Part shown: positions 34,200 through 43,527 of the stretch, piece by piece
Layout: each line of letters begins with the position of its first letter
Numbering within the stretch: the first letter of the stretch is position 1
DNA from: Tellurirhabdus rosea
GTDB taxonomy: Bacteria; Bacteroidota; Bacteroidia; Cytophagales; Spirosomataceae
Length of the DNA stretch: 64,000 nt
Direction: 5' to 3'
Assembly: GCF_026278345.1 (NCBI RefSeq)
Contig: NZ_CP111085.1
Coordinates: forward strand, 5,242,282-5,306,281
Made by a program: the position numbers and the translations under genes
Notes under the pieces: generated by a model
What the model saw: the letters and a program-made list of their open reading frames with translations, nothing else
Told to the model about the DNA's origin: nothing
Database searches by the model: none

Positions 34200-35051
34200 A
34201 TGAGTTTATTCCGGCTTCAAACCCAACTTTTACACAGTATGCTTTTTCACGCCTCCACGTATTCCGAACTGAACCGGGCGCGAACCGATACGGTGGTAGT
34301 GCTGCCGCTGGGAGCCATCGAACAGCACGGCCCGCACCTCTCCGTTTCGACCGACACCGACATTGTCACCCAACTGGCCCGGGCGGCCGAAGCGGCCCTG
34401 CGCGACACGGTGCTGCTCTGCCCGACGCTGCCCTTCGGCTCCAGCCACCACCACCTGGCCTTCGGCGGAACCATCAGCCTCGGCCCGGAACTGTACACGG
34501 CGGTCATCACCGATCTGGTGGCTTCGCTGGTGGAGTCGGGCTTTCAGCGCATCGTGCTGCTGAACGGGCACGGGGGCAACATCACGCCCGTCCGGCAGGC
34601 GCTGGCGGTGCTCGGCAACCGGTTCGACCGGAGCCACCAGCCGACCATTGCGCTGGCGACGTACTGGGAACTGGCCGGAAAGGCGTTTGCCGGAGAGGCG
34701 CCAATGGAAAGTCCGGCCCTCAGCCACGCCTGCGAATACGAGACGAGCCTGATGCTGCACCTGTTTCCCGAAAAAGTCCGGATGGAGCGGGTGGAACGCG
34801 CCCGCCGCCCGGCTTCCAACGGCTACATCGGCTGGGAGGACGACGAGCCGTACCGGGGCGTCACGGTCTTTAAACAAACCGAATTTATCTCCGGCAACGG
34901 CAGCAGCGGCGAACCGCAGCTGGGTACGGCCGACAAAGGAAAACACCTGTTCGACAAGGCCCTTTCCGCGCTCGTGCGCTTTTTGGAAGCATTCCGGGAA
35001 TGGCCGCTTTCGCAATCGCTGGTAGCTGAACATGAGCAAGTTGGAAATTAA
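34200..35051 (+). CDS. Creatininase-family amidohydrolase
   Basis: A cytosolic metal-dependent hydrolase of the creatininase family, whose members open cyclic amides or act on related ring compounds. The start at 34200 (MSLFRLQTQLLHSMLF) is preferred; an earlier in-frame ATG at 34125 overlaps the SusD stop and would translate the hairpin. The 283 residues show the metal-site GAIEQHGPHLSVSTDTDI (Glu 41, His 43, Asp about 52), NGHGGNITP and HACEYETSLML. All the family's ligands seem to be present. The 20-base overlap with the RidA-family gene indicates coupled expression. In this setting a lactam, cyclic amide or diketo-cyclitol substrate is more plausible than creatinine. Confidence 0.9.
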   Translation: MSLFRLQTQLLHSMLFHASTYSELNRARTDTVVVLPLGAIEQHGPHLSVSTDTDIVTQLARAAEAALRDTVLLCPTLPFGSSHHHLAFGGTISLGPELYTAVITDLVASLVESGFQRIVLLNGHGGNITPVRQALAVLGNRFDRSHQPTIALATYWELAGKAFAGEAPMESPALSHACEYETSLMLHLFPEKVRMERVERARRPASNGYIGWEDDEPYRGVTVFKQTEFISGNGSSGEPQLGTADKGKHLFDKALSALVRFLEAFREWPLSQSLVAEHEQVGN

Positions 35052-35424
35052 ACATCCGGATAAAAAAGTCGATACGGGCGCGTATTCAGCCGGGGTGCTG
35101 GTCGACGGCTGGCTGTTCGTCAGCGGTCAGGGACCGCTGGACCTGACGACCGGCGAGGTCATTCACGGCACCATCGAAGAAGAAACCCTGCTGACGCTCC
35201 GGCACATCCGGACCATCGTGGAAGCGGCCGGGGGAACCGTGGACGACATCGTCAAATGCACGGTGCATCTGGAAAATATCGGGGATTTTGACCGGTACAA
35301 CGCGGCCTACCGCACGTTTTTTACCGGCATCAAACCCGCCCGGACGACGGTGCAGTCGGTCCTCTCGGACGGAATCAAAATTGAAATCGACGCCATCGCC
35401 CGGATACGCCCTAAACAGCCTTAA
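35032..35424 (+). CDS. RidA-family imine/enamine deaminase
   Basis: RidA proteins hydrolyse reactive enamines or imines made by PLP enzymes to ketones and ammonia. The 130-residue product has the family's typical size, the FVSGQGPLDLTTGEV strand and the substrate-carboxylate-binding arginine in KPARTTVQSV (Arg 104), so it should be active. It overlaps the creatininase gene by 20 bases and is three bases from the dehydrogenase gene. Its presence in a catabolic operon suggests an enamine or imine intermediate, that is, removal of an amino group from a sugar-like compound; it could alternatively protect the cell from such an intermediate. Confidence 0.93.
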   Translation: MSKLEIKHPDKKVDTGAYSAGVLVDGWLFVSGQGPLDLTTGEVIHGTIEEETLLTLRHIRTIVEAAGGTVDDIVKCTVHLENIGDFDRYNAAYRTFFTGIKPARTTVQSVLSDGIKIEIDAIARIRPKQP

Positions 35425-35427
35425 CGC

Positions 35428-36399
35428 ATGACCTACGAAACGCAAAAAATACGCCTCGGCACGGTCGGGCTGGGACTGATGGGCAGCAGCATTGCGACCT
35501 GTCTGCTGGCGGCCGGGCACCCCGTAACCGCGCTGGTGAAAGACCTCGGCGGGGCCGACGAAGCCCGCGGCCGCATTCGGGAGTACCTGCACCAGCTTCA
35601 GCGCGAGGAACTGCTGGAGGAGGAGCCGGATGCGGTGCTGCACCGCCTGCGCATCACCGACGAGGTGGCCGACCTGCGGGGCCTGGAGGTCGTGATCGAA
35701 TCCATCATCGAAAATGTGGGCGAGAAAAAACGGCTGTATGCGCAGCTGGAAACGGTGCTTTCGCCCACGGCCATCATCGGCAGCAACACTTCCGCCATTC
35801 CGGTTTCCCTGCTCCAGAGCGGGCTGAACCATCCCGAACGCGTGCTCGGCATCCACTGGGCCGAACCGGCGCACATCACCCGGTTCATGGAAATCATTTG
35901 CGGAAAAGATACCGATCCGGTCTGCGCGCAGCGGATGGTGGCGCTGGCCGAAAGCTGGGGCAAGGAACCCTCCCTGCTCCGGAAAGACATTCGCGGATTC
36001 ATCACCAACCGCATCATGTACGCCATGCTGCGGGAAGCGTTTTATCTGGTCGAAAACGGGTACGCCACGGTGGAAGACGTGGACCGCTCGCTCCGCAACG
36101 ACCTCGGCTACTGGATCACCTTCGCCGGGCCGTTCCGCTTCATGGACCTGACGGGTATCCCGGCTTACCTCACCGTGATGAAAGACCTCTTTCCCGAACT
36201 CAGCAACACGACCGAAACACCCCCGATGATGGAAGACCTCGTCGCGGCGGGCGCGAAGGGCGTCGGCAACGCCCACGGCTTTTATCCCTACACGCCCGAA
36301 ACGGCCGAAGAGTGGGAGACCCGCTTCATCGAGTTCAGCTACGACATCCGGAAACTGGCCCAGAAATACACCCCGACACCCGCTGAAAGCCCCCAATGA
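35428..36399 (+). CDS. 3-hydroxyacyl-CoA dehydrogenase-like NAD-dependent dehydrogenase
   Basis: The 323 residues match the short (lambda-crystallin/L-gulonate 3-dehydrogenase or carnitine dehydrogenase-like) branch of the 3-hydroxyacyl-CoA dehydrogenase family rather than a fatty acid enzyme: it is one Rossmann domain with VGLGLMGSSIATCLLAAGHP and one helical domain. The catalytic histidine is in ERVLGIHWAEPAHI (His 143), and GSNTSAIPVS fits the family. No CoA-binding partner gene is nearby. A substrate with a 3-hydroxy acid, such as a hexonate, is therefore likely. It is followed by an enolase-superfamily gene with a four-base ATGA overlap. Confidence 0.88.
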   Translation: MTYETQKIRLGTVGLGLMGSSIATCLLAAGHPVTALVKDLGGADEARGRIREYLHQLQREELLEEEPDAVLHRLRITDEVADLRGLEVVIESIIENVGEKKRLYAQLETVLSPTAIIGSNTSAIPVSLLQSGLNHPERVLGIHWAEPAHITRFMEIICGKDTDPVCAQRMVALAESWGKEPSLLRKDIRGFITNRIMYAMLREAFYLVENGYATVEDVDRSLRNDLGYWITFAGPFRFMDLTGIPAYLTVMKDLFPELSNTTETPPMMEDLVAAGAKGVGNAHGFYPYTPETAEEWETRFIEFSYDIRKLAQKYTPTPAESPQ

Positions 36400-37532
36400 C
36401 GCGCATTGCATCCATAAAAGCGACCGAAGTAATCGTCCCGGCCCGGCCGGGCAGCCTCAATTCGGAGGAGGTGATCGACAAAGACGCCGCCTTCGCCCAG
36501 AAATTTCTGACCGGGGAACGCTGGACGGAGTTTGCCAACCAGCCCAAATGGATCATCGAACTGACGCTCCAGAACGGCCTGACGGGCCTCGGCGAAACCT
36601 ACCGCAGTGCCGAAGCCGCCCCGATCGGGGAAGCCATGAACACGCTGGTCGGGCAGGACGTGCTGAAACTGAACTGGCGTCGCCTGCCGATTACCGACCA
36701 GCGGATTTACGAAGCGTTTGAGTCGGCCGTGCTGGATGTGGTCGGCAAGCTGCTGGGCGTGCCCGTGAGCCAGCTGCTCGGCGGGGCGTACCGCGACCGC
36801 ATCGACTGCTTCGGCTGGACCGGCCGCCGGACGCCCGAAGACGCCGCCCGAAAAGCCTGGGAAGCGATGCAGAAAGGCCATAAGGCGTTCAAATTCAAGT
36901 GTTCGGACGAAGATCCCGTGCGGCTCTGGACCGAGGCGATCCGCGAAAAATGCGGGGACGGCATCCGGATTCTGCTCGACCCCAACCAGCGCTGGACCGA
37001 TGTCGAAACGACCCTGCGGCTGATGGAAGGCGTGGACAAAAGCATCATGCTCGGGCTGGAAGACCCGATTCTGCACGGCGACGTGGCGGGGTACAAATAC
37101 CTCCGCGAAACGCTGGGGATGCCGATGTACCGCCATATTTCGCTGCCCTACACCCAGGATATCCGCGACATGATCGCCTTTGTCCGGGCCGATGCCGTCG
37201 ATGGCTACAACTTCAACGGCTCGGCGTACAACTGCGTGCTGCTGGCCGAAATCGCGCACCTGGAGGGCAAAGCCTGCTGGCGCGGGTCGGAGGTGGACCT
37301 CGGCATTTCGGAAACGATGGGCCTGCACATTGCGGCCGCCAGCGTCAGCTGCACCCTGCCGTCGGACCTCTTCGGCGAACTCGTCCGCACGGATGACCTG
37401 CTGGTGGACCCCATTCACTTTGAGGACGGCGCGGCGCGGGTGCCCCAGGGGCCAGGCCTCGGCATCGAGCTCGACCGGGACGCCCTCGACCGCTACTCAA
37501 CAAACCAGATTTTAACCAGCACGTATGAATAA
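36396..37532 (+). CDS. Enolase-superfamily protein, mandelate racemase/muconate lactonizing type, with altered metal site
   Basis: Members of this group abstract a proton next to a carboxylate and act as sugar-acid dehydratases, racemases or epimerases. The 378 residues have the N-terminal cap (about 1-125) and a barrel with the KxK motif in KAFKFKCS (Lys 166 and 168), the first metal ligand in LLDPNQRW (Asp 195) and the second in GLEDPI (Glu 222). The position of the third ligand, normally Glu in a PxxxGE motif, reads MPMYRHIS (247-249), with no acid, and the later general-base His block (apH) reads ACWRGSE. It may use a different ligand or have lost dehydration activity. It overlaps its neighbours on both sides. 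Confidence 0.85.
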   Translation: MTRIASIKATEVIVPARPGSLNSEEVIDKDAAFAQKFLTGERWTEFANQPKWIIELTLQNGLTGLGETYRSAEAAPIGEAMNTLVGQDVLKLNWRRLPITDQRIYEAFESAVLDVVGKLLGVPVSQLLGGAYRDRIDCFGWTGRRTPEDAARKAWEAMQKGHKAFKFKCSDEDPVRLWTEAIREKCGDGIRILLDPNQRWTDVETTLRLMEGVDKSIMLGLEDPILHGDVAGYKYLRETLGMPMYRHISLPYTQDIRDMIAFVRADAVDGYNFNGSAYNCVLLAEIAHLEGKACWRGSEVDLGISETMGLHIAAASVSCTLPSDLFGELVRTDDLLVDPIHFEDGAARVPQGPGLGIELDRDALDRYSTNQILTSTYE

Positions 37533-38466
37533 ATCCCTGATGTCGTGGGCCATCCTGTTCTTCTGCAACCTGATTTGGGCCTTTCATTTTACCAGCATCA
37601 AGCTGACGCAGGACCAGGTCGGGCCGTATTTCACGGTCTGGGCGCCGATGCTGCTGGCCACCCTGTTTCTGGGGCCTTTCGTGATCCGGGATTTTCGGAA
37701 AGGAAACAAGAAGCTGAAGGATGCGCTGATTTTTGTGCAGCTGGCGGCGCTGGGGGCTTTTCCCTCGCAGGTGCTCATGACCTGGGGCACGCAGTATTCG
37801 CTGGCGAGCAACGCGGCGATTCTGGTGCTGGCGCTGCCGGTCATCACGGCCGTGTTTGCCTTTGTGCTGCTGAAAGAAACCATGAACCGGGCGCGGTGGA
37901 TCAGCTTCGTCATTGCCATTGTGGGTGTGGTGCTCTGCTCGACCGACGACATCAAAAACGCCGATCTGAGTTCGCGCTACGCCGTGGGTAACCTCATGAT
38001 TTTTGTGGCCATTCTCGGCAACGCCTATTACAACGTCGGCTGCAAGAAAGTGGCGGCGCAGTACACCGAAATGGAGATGGTATTTTACACCTACCTCGTC
38101 ATGTCGATTCTGCTCACGCCGCTGGTGCTGTATTACGAACCCGAGGCGTTCGGCCGGATACCGGACTACACGACCAACACCTGGATCGGCATGATTTCGC
38201 TGACGCTGTTCCACAATTTCCTGTCGATGCTCCTGTTTTTCAGGGCGTTGAAAAATCTGGACGCCACGCAGGTCGCCCTGTCGAATTACCTCATCACGTT
38301 TATGGGGCTGCCGATCGCGGCCCTCTGGCTGGGCGAAACCCTGAACACCCAGGCCATCATCGGCGGGCTGCTCGTGCTGGCCTCAACCCTGATTTTATCC
38401 ATCGTCGATACGAAAGCGCAACAAAAGAAAGTGGTGAATATCAACCAAGAACCAGCCAAGTTATGA
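37525..38466 (+). CDS. DMT-superfamily (EamA) transporter
   Basis: A 313-residue inner-membrane permease with about ten membrane helices in two EamA-like halves (MSWAILFFCNLIWAFHFTSI in the first, GMISLTLFHNFLSMLLFFRA in the second). Such proteins move metabolites across the inner membrane. The gene overlaps the enolase gene by eight bases and the DapA-family gene by four (ATGA), so it belongs to the operon and probably takes up the operon's substrate or exports a by-product. Since the operon has no other inner-membrane transporter, an uptake role is the simpler reading. The C-terminus is a short charged tail (DTKAQQKKVVNI). Confidence 0.88.
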   Translation: MNKSLMSWAILFFCNLIWAFHFTSIKLTQDQVGPYFTVWAPMLLATLFLGPFVIRDFRKGNKKLKDALIFVQLAALGAFPSQVLMTWGTQYSLASNAAILVLALPVITAVFAFVLLKETMNRARWISFVIAIVGVVLCSTDDIKNADLSSRYAVGNLMIFVAILGNAYYNVGCKKVAAQYTEMEMVFYTYLVMSILLTPLVLYYEPEAFGRIPDYTTNTWIGMISLTLFHNFLSMLLFFRALKNLDATQVALSNYLITFMGLPIAALWLGETLNTQAIIGGLLVLASTLILSIVDTKAQQKKVVNINQEPAKL

Positions 38467-39416
38467 CTACGAAAGACAACGAACTGTACGGGGTGGTGCC
38501 CATTATTCCGACGCCTTTTACGGAACAGGAGGAGATTGACGAAGAGGCCCTGCGCCACCTGGTTGAATTTGCCATCGCCGGGGGAATCGGGGCCGCCTGT
38601 CTGCCGGCCTACGCCAGTGAATTTTACAAACTGACGGACGACGAGAAGCTTCAGGTGGTCCGGGTGGCGGTCGGGCAGGCGGCCGGGCGGATGAAGATCG
38701 TCGCCCAGTCGAACCACCCGTCCCTGAAAGTCGCCATCCGGCTGGCGCAGGCCAATGTGGAGGCGGGGGCCGACGTGATTTCGCTGGCCGTTCCGCGCAT
38801 TTTCAGCCTGCCCGAAGCGTCCCTGAAAGTCTACCTGTCGGAGTTTCTGAAAGCCATTCCCGACACGCCCGTGCTGATTCAGGATTTCAACCCCGGCGGG
38901 TCTTCCATCAGCGTTCCGTTTATTCAGGAACTGATGGACAACCATCCGAACTTCAAATACCTGAAACTGGAAGAGCCGCTTTGTGCCCCGAAATTTGAAA
39001 GCATCATCCAGGCGACCGAAGGCCGAATCGGGCTTTTCGAAGGCTGGGGCGGGCTGTACATGCTCGAACTGGTGCCGGTCGGCATCCGGGGTGTGATGCC
39101 GGGGCTGGCCGTGGCCGACATTCTCCAGCGGGTCTTTACGCTGCGCAAAAACGGCGAAGATGCCAAAGCGTTCGAATTGTTTGAGAAGATTATGCCGCAA
39201 ATCTTCTTTTCCCTGCAAAACATGGAGCTTTTTCATTATGCCGAAAAAGAGCTGCTGATGGCCCGCGGCGTCCTCAACAACAGCATTGCCCGCCAGGCGG
39301 CCTACCTTCCGGACCCGTCGAGCGTGCGGTACATCCGGGAACTGAACCAGCGGGTGCTCGAACTGCTCAGCGACGAAACCTACGCCATCCGGCCCGCCGA
39401 AAAAGTGCTGGCGTAA
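38463..39416 (+). CDS. DapA-family (dihydrodipicolinate synthase / N-acetylneuraminate lyase-like) aldolase or dehydratase
   Basis: The family makes or breaks C-C bonds next to a ketoacid, or dehydrates sugar acids, through a lysine Schiff base. In this 317-residue member the lysine is in KYLKLEEP (Lys 168), so covalent chemistry is likely. Two usual motifs are changed: the GTTGE substrate loop reads AYASE (about 49-53), and the tyrosine of the YNxP motif is phenylalanine in DFNPGG (Phe 142). These are the pyruvate-carboxylate loop and the proton-shuttle residue, so the substrate may not be a simple 2-keto-3-deoxy acid. It has the right length and overlaps the transporter gene by four bases. 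Confidence 0.88.
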   Translation: MTTKDNELYGVVPIIPTPFTEQEEIDEEALRHLVEFAIAGGIGAACLPAYASEFYKLTDDEKLQVVRVAVGQAAGRMKIVAQSNHPSLKVAIRLAQANVEAGADVISLAVPRIFSLPEASLKVYLSEFLKAIPDTPVLIQDFNPGGSSISVPFIQELMDNHPNFKYLKLEEPLCAPKFESIIQATEGRIGLFEGWGGLYMLELVPVGIRGVMPGLAVADILQRVFTLRKNGEDAKAFELFEKIMPQIFFSLQNMELFHYAEKELLMARGVLNNSIARQAAYLPDPSSVRYIRELNQRVLELLSDETYAIRPAEKVLA

Positions 39417-39487
39417 AACCGGACCCGGCGGACGGCTTCGGACCTCCGTGTCCTTCGTAGTAATTCATTCTAACGACAACAAAACAC

Positions 39488-40231
<744 letters not shown>

Positions 40232-40236
40232 ACACC

Positions 40237-42306
40237 ATGAAAAAGGTTGTCTGCCTTTGGCTGCTTAGCTGGCTGGGAAGCGCCGCCGTTGCCGCCGAGC
40301 GGCCGGAACTGCTTCCCCAGCCGCTGTCCGCTCAGTACGGGACGGGCGGGCTGCCGCTGCGGGACGTGTCCCTCTTTATCGCTCCCAACGCGCCGAAAGA
40401 CGTCGTTTTCGCCCTGCAGGAGCTGAAAGGCTGGATGCGCGAGCGGAGCGGCCAGCCCGTCAAAGCGGCTCCGTCGGCGGGCGCGGCGACGGTCCGGTGG
40501 GTCGTGAAAACAGCGGGGCAGGAATTGCCCGGCCCCGACGACGCCACCAACGGCAACCTCCGCGAACAGTACCGGCTCGCCGTCACGCCCAAAGGCATCG
40601 ACATCACGGCCCAGACCTCGGCGGGGCTGTATTATGCCGTGCAGACCATCCGGCAACTGATGCAGGGCACGGGAAACGCCGCTTTTGTACCCACCGTAAC
40701 GATTGAAGACCGACCCCGGCTCGCCTACCGGGGCGTCATGATGGACTTTGCCCACGGCGGCCTGCTGACCGTCGCGGAGATCAAACGACAGATTGACTTT
40801 CTGGCCCGCTGGAAAACGAACCAGTATTATTTCTATAATGAAGTCAGCATTCAGCTGGACGGCTACCCGACGCTGAACTACCGGGCGAGTTATTCCAAAG
40901 CCGAGGTGAGGAGCATCATTGCCTACGCCCGGCAGCGGCATATGGACGTGATTCCGTTTGTCAATTTCTACGGCCACCTGCACGAACTGATCCGCAACGA
41001 AAAGTACGCTTCGCTGGCCATCGGCACCTACGGGCACGAACTGGACCCGCGCCAACCCGCCGTGCGGACCCTGCTGACCGACTGGATCCGGCAGTACACA
41101 GACCTGTTCAGCAGTCCGTTCATTCACGTCGGGTTCGACGAGACCTGGGAAACCAAACGCCTCGCCGCGGACCCATCGGCCGGGCTGAACCCCGAAAACC
41201 TATACCTCGAACAGCTTTCCTTCGTCAGTCAGGAACTGAAAAAGTACGGCAAAACGCTCATGGCCTGGACGGACATGAGTTCGTTTTACCCCGACATCAT
41301 CGCCCGTTTTCCGCCCGAGGTGGTGCCGGTCATCTGGGAATATACGCCCGATACGACGGCCATTTACCATTACCTCAATCCAGTCCTGAAAGAGCGGAAA
41401 CCGTTTTTCATTCAGCCCGCCGTGTCGGGCTGGGGCCACCTCTATCCCTCCGCCGACTACACCTACACCAACATGGACCTCTGCCTGAAAGTAGGTCTGA
41501 AGCACCAGACGCGCGGGTACATCACGTCCGTCTGGACGGATTCCGTCGAGCCGTTTGTGCGGGCGTCGTGGCTGTTCATGGCCTACGGCTGCATCGGCGC
41601 GTGGCAGGGGACCGTGCCCGACAAAACGACCTTCACCGGGGCTTATGCGGCCCTGCTGTACCCGGCCATCGCCGACGAGATGCGCGGGGCGCTGGACCAC
41701 CTCGCCGTGGCGGGGCAGCATCTGGAAAAGTGCCTCGGCGGAAAAAACACCCAGAGCCTGCCCCGCGGAACGCTGGTCGAAAGCTGGTCGAATCCGTTTT
41801 CGCCGTATTACCTCAAAAACACCGCCGACCACCTGGCCGATCTGGAGGCCGTCCGTGCGCATACCGAAGAGGCGCAGGGGCAGTTGATTACGGCGCTGGC
41901 GAAAGTCTCCGGGGCGGACAGCGGGTTTGTGCAGTCGCTGCTGGTGACGGCCCGGCTGGTCAATTATTCGGCCATGCGCTTTCTGTGGGCCAAAGCCATT
42001 GCCGACCGCTGGAACGAGGCGATGGTCGAGAAAAAAAGGGAAGATTACGTCTACTACGACCTGACCTATCCCTGTCACAGCCTGCTGGTGGACGCCATGG
42101 ACGAAACGGGCGAACTGAAAGCCGCCTACGCCGAAGCCTGGCTGTCGGAATGCCTGCCGTACCGGCTCAACACCATCCTCGGGCGCTTCGACCTCGATTT
42201 CGGCCTCTGGCGGAAGCTGCATCTGAAAGTGCTGGATTACAAAATTCAGCAGAAAAAAACCGAACCGACGCCCGCGTTTGAGGTTCTGTTCAGCCCTGAC
42301 TTTTAA
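40237..42306 (+). CDS. Beta-N-acetylhexosaminidase, glycoside hydrolase family 20
   Basis: A secreted exo-enzyme cutting terminal beta-linked N-acetylhexosamine by substrate-assisted catalysis. Residues 1-20 form a signal peptide (ending AAVAA). An N-terminal zincin-like sandwich (about 25-155) precedes the TIM barrel, which starts with the substrate-binding YRGVMMDFAHGG and contains the catalytic pair in HVGFDETWE (Asp 301, Glu 302). An extra region of about 190 residues follows the barrel (after about 495), with LVESWSNPFSPYY, which looks helical and has no family match that I recognise. With 689 residues the protein is larger than typical 500 to 600 aa GH20. It is encoded 5 bp after the SDR gene. 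Confidence 0.88.
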   Translation: MKKVVCLWLLSWLGSAAVAAERPELLPQPLSAQYGTGGLPLRDVSLFIAPNAPKDVVFALQELKGWMRERSGQPVKAAPSAGAATVRWVVKTAGQELPGPDDATNGNLREQYRLAVTPKGIDITAQTSAGLYYAVQTIRQLMQGTGNAAFVPTVTIEDRPRLAYRGVMMDFAHGGLLTVAEIKRQIDFLARWKTNQYYFYNEVSIQLDGYPTLNYRASYSKAEVRSIIAYARQRHMDVIPFVNFYGHLHELIRNEKYASLAIGTYGHELDPRQPAVRTLLTDWIRQYTDLFSSPFIHVGFDETWETKRLAADPSAGLNPENLYLEQLSFVSQELKKYGKTLMAWTDMSSFYPDIIARFPPEVVPVIWEYTPDTTAIYHYLNPVLKERKPFFIQPAVSGWGHLYPSADYTYTNMDLCLKVGLKHQTRGYITSVWTDSVEPFVRASWLFMAYGCIGAWQGTVPDKTTFTGAYAALLYPAIADEMRGALDHLAVAGQHLEKCLGGKNTQSLPRGTLVESWSNPFSPYYLKNTADHLADLEAVRAHTEEAQGQLITALAKVSGADSGFVQSLLVTARLVNYSAMRFLWAKAIADRWNEAMVEKKREDYVYYDLTYPCHSLLVDAMDETGELKAAYAEAWLSECLPYRLNTILGRFDLDFGLWRKLHLKVLDYKIQQKKTEPTPAFEVLFSPDF

Positions 42307-42323
42307 TCTGTTGCCCTGAAACC

Positions 42324-43424
42324 ATGCATACTGAACGGTTACAATTTGTGAGTCCCATCGACGGGGACATGCTTCATATCCGGGATGGCGAACTGACCGA
42401 CCGTTCCCTGCGCATCACCGTGCGGGTCGCCGCCCCGGCCGACCATGCCGTGACGATCAACGGGGTGGAGGCCCGCGGGCAGCATGGCCTTTTTACGGCC
42501 ACCGTCCGGCTGACCGATTTTGAAAATGTCCTGGAGGCGGAAGATACCCAAACGGGCGAGCGGAAACAGATCACGGTCTTCTGGCTGAGGCACTTCGCGG
42601 GCCATTACCGCCTGTCGATCGACGATAACATCTGGTTTCTGCGCGACATTTTTCAGCAGCAGGACCGTTACGCTTCCCTGTTCGACAACCCGTTTCTGGG
42701 CTTTCTGAAACAGGTCCACGACCGCTACGGGACGAAGGTGCACCTCAACCTTTTTTACCAGACCGAAGGCTTCAACCTGTCGCAGTTTCCGGACAAATAC
42801 CGCTCCGAATGGCGGCAGAATGCCCACTGGCTGCGGCTCAGCTTCCACGCGCTGGGCGAGTTCCCGGACATGCCGTACCGGACAGCCGGATACGCGCAGG
42901 TAAAAGGGGACTGCGACCTTGTGATGGCCGAAATCCGGCGGTTTGCGGGCGAAGAACTCATCGGTCCGATCACGACGGTGCATTGGGGCGAGGCGACCGT
43001 GGAAGGCTCGCGGGCGCTGCGGGATGCCGGTTTTATCGGACAACTGGGCTATTTCAACGTCGACGACGACCTGCCCGCCGTGTCGTACTACCTCGACGTG
43101 GAAAAGCGGCGGCATCTGAAAAAGCGGTTCGTCTGGCGCGACAATGGGGAGGGCATCGTCTTTATTCGCAGCAGCATCGTGCTGGACAAGAAAGAACTGC
43201 CCGACATCGTGCCCTTTCTGAACAGCTACGCCAGCCAGCCCTCCGGCCTGCCGCCCTACGTGGATCTGCTGGTGCACGAGCAATACTTCTACCCGTTTTA
43301 CGAAGCGTACCAGTCCGACTACCGCGACCGCATTCTGAAGGCTGTGGCGTGGGCGACGGACAAAGGCTACACCCCTGCTTTTCTGGGCGATGCCCTTTTT
43401 GCGGGGCAGAACACTCTCAAATAA
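42324..43424 (+). CDS. Unknown protein with sandwich domain and NodB-like (polysaccharide deacetylase-like) domain
   Basis: I do not recognise a named family. The first 90 residues look like an immunoglobulin-like sandwich (RITVRVAAPADHAVTINGVE). The rest resembles the NodB homology fold: HYRLSIDDNIWFLRDI has the paired Asp (100 and 101) of the metal site, LRLSFHALGEF has a His at 175 in the usual HxxxH position but with Glu at 179 instead of the second His, and TVHWGEATVEGSRALRDAGF (His 220) looks like a later active-site strand. No signal peptide is present. It lies 18 bp after the GH20 gene and in front of GH109, so an N-deacetylase for a hexosamine oligosaccharide is a reasonable but unproven idea. 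Confidence 0.6.
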   Translation: MHTERLQFVSPIDGDMLHIRDGELTDRSLRITVRVAAPADHAVTINGVEARGQHGLFTATVRLTDFENVLEAEDTQTGERKQITVFWLRHFAGHYRLSIDDNIWFLRDIFQQQDRYASLFDNPFLGFLKQVHDRYGTKVHLNLFYQTEGFNLSQFPDKYRSEWRQNAHWLRLSFHALGEFPDMPYRTAGYAQVKGDCDLVMAEIRRFAGEELIGPITTVHWGEATVEGSRALRDAGFIGQLGYFNVDDDLPAVSYYLDVEKRRHLKKRFVWRDNGEGIVFIRSSIVLDKKELPDIVPFLNSYASQPSGLPPYVDLLVHEQYFYPFYEAYQSDYRDRILKAVAWATDKGYTPAFLGDALFAGQNTLK

Positions 43425-43434
43425 TAGAATAGAC

Positions 43435-43514
43435 AGCAAGAAAAAAGAGAAAAGAAACAAGAGGAAGGCCCTGATGGAAAGCGGCCTGTTCGTTTGTCAA
43501 TTCGCTTTCTTCTG
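43435..43514. repeat. Purine-rich hairpin between the NodB-like and GH109 genes
   Basis: The left arm 43435-43470 (agcaagaaaaaagagaaaag then aaacaagaggaaggcc) is purine-rich and imperfectly complementary to 43483-43514 (ggcctgttcgtttgtcaatt then cgctttcttctg). The closing stem at the loop is aggcc/ggcct around 43466-43487. Pairing is weaker than in the other hairpins, but the design of word-rich arms is the same. Confidence 0.45.
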
Positions 43515-43527
43515 AAATCTGAATAGA

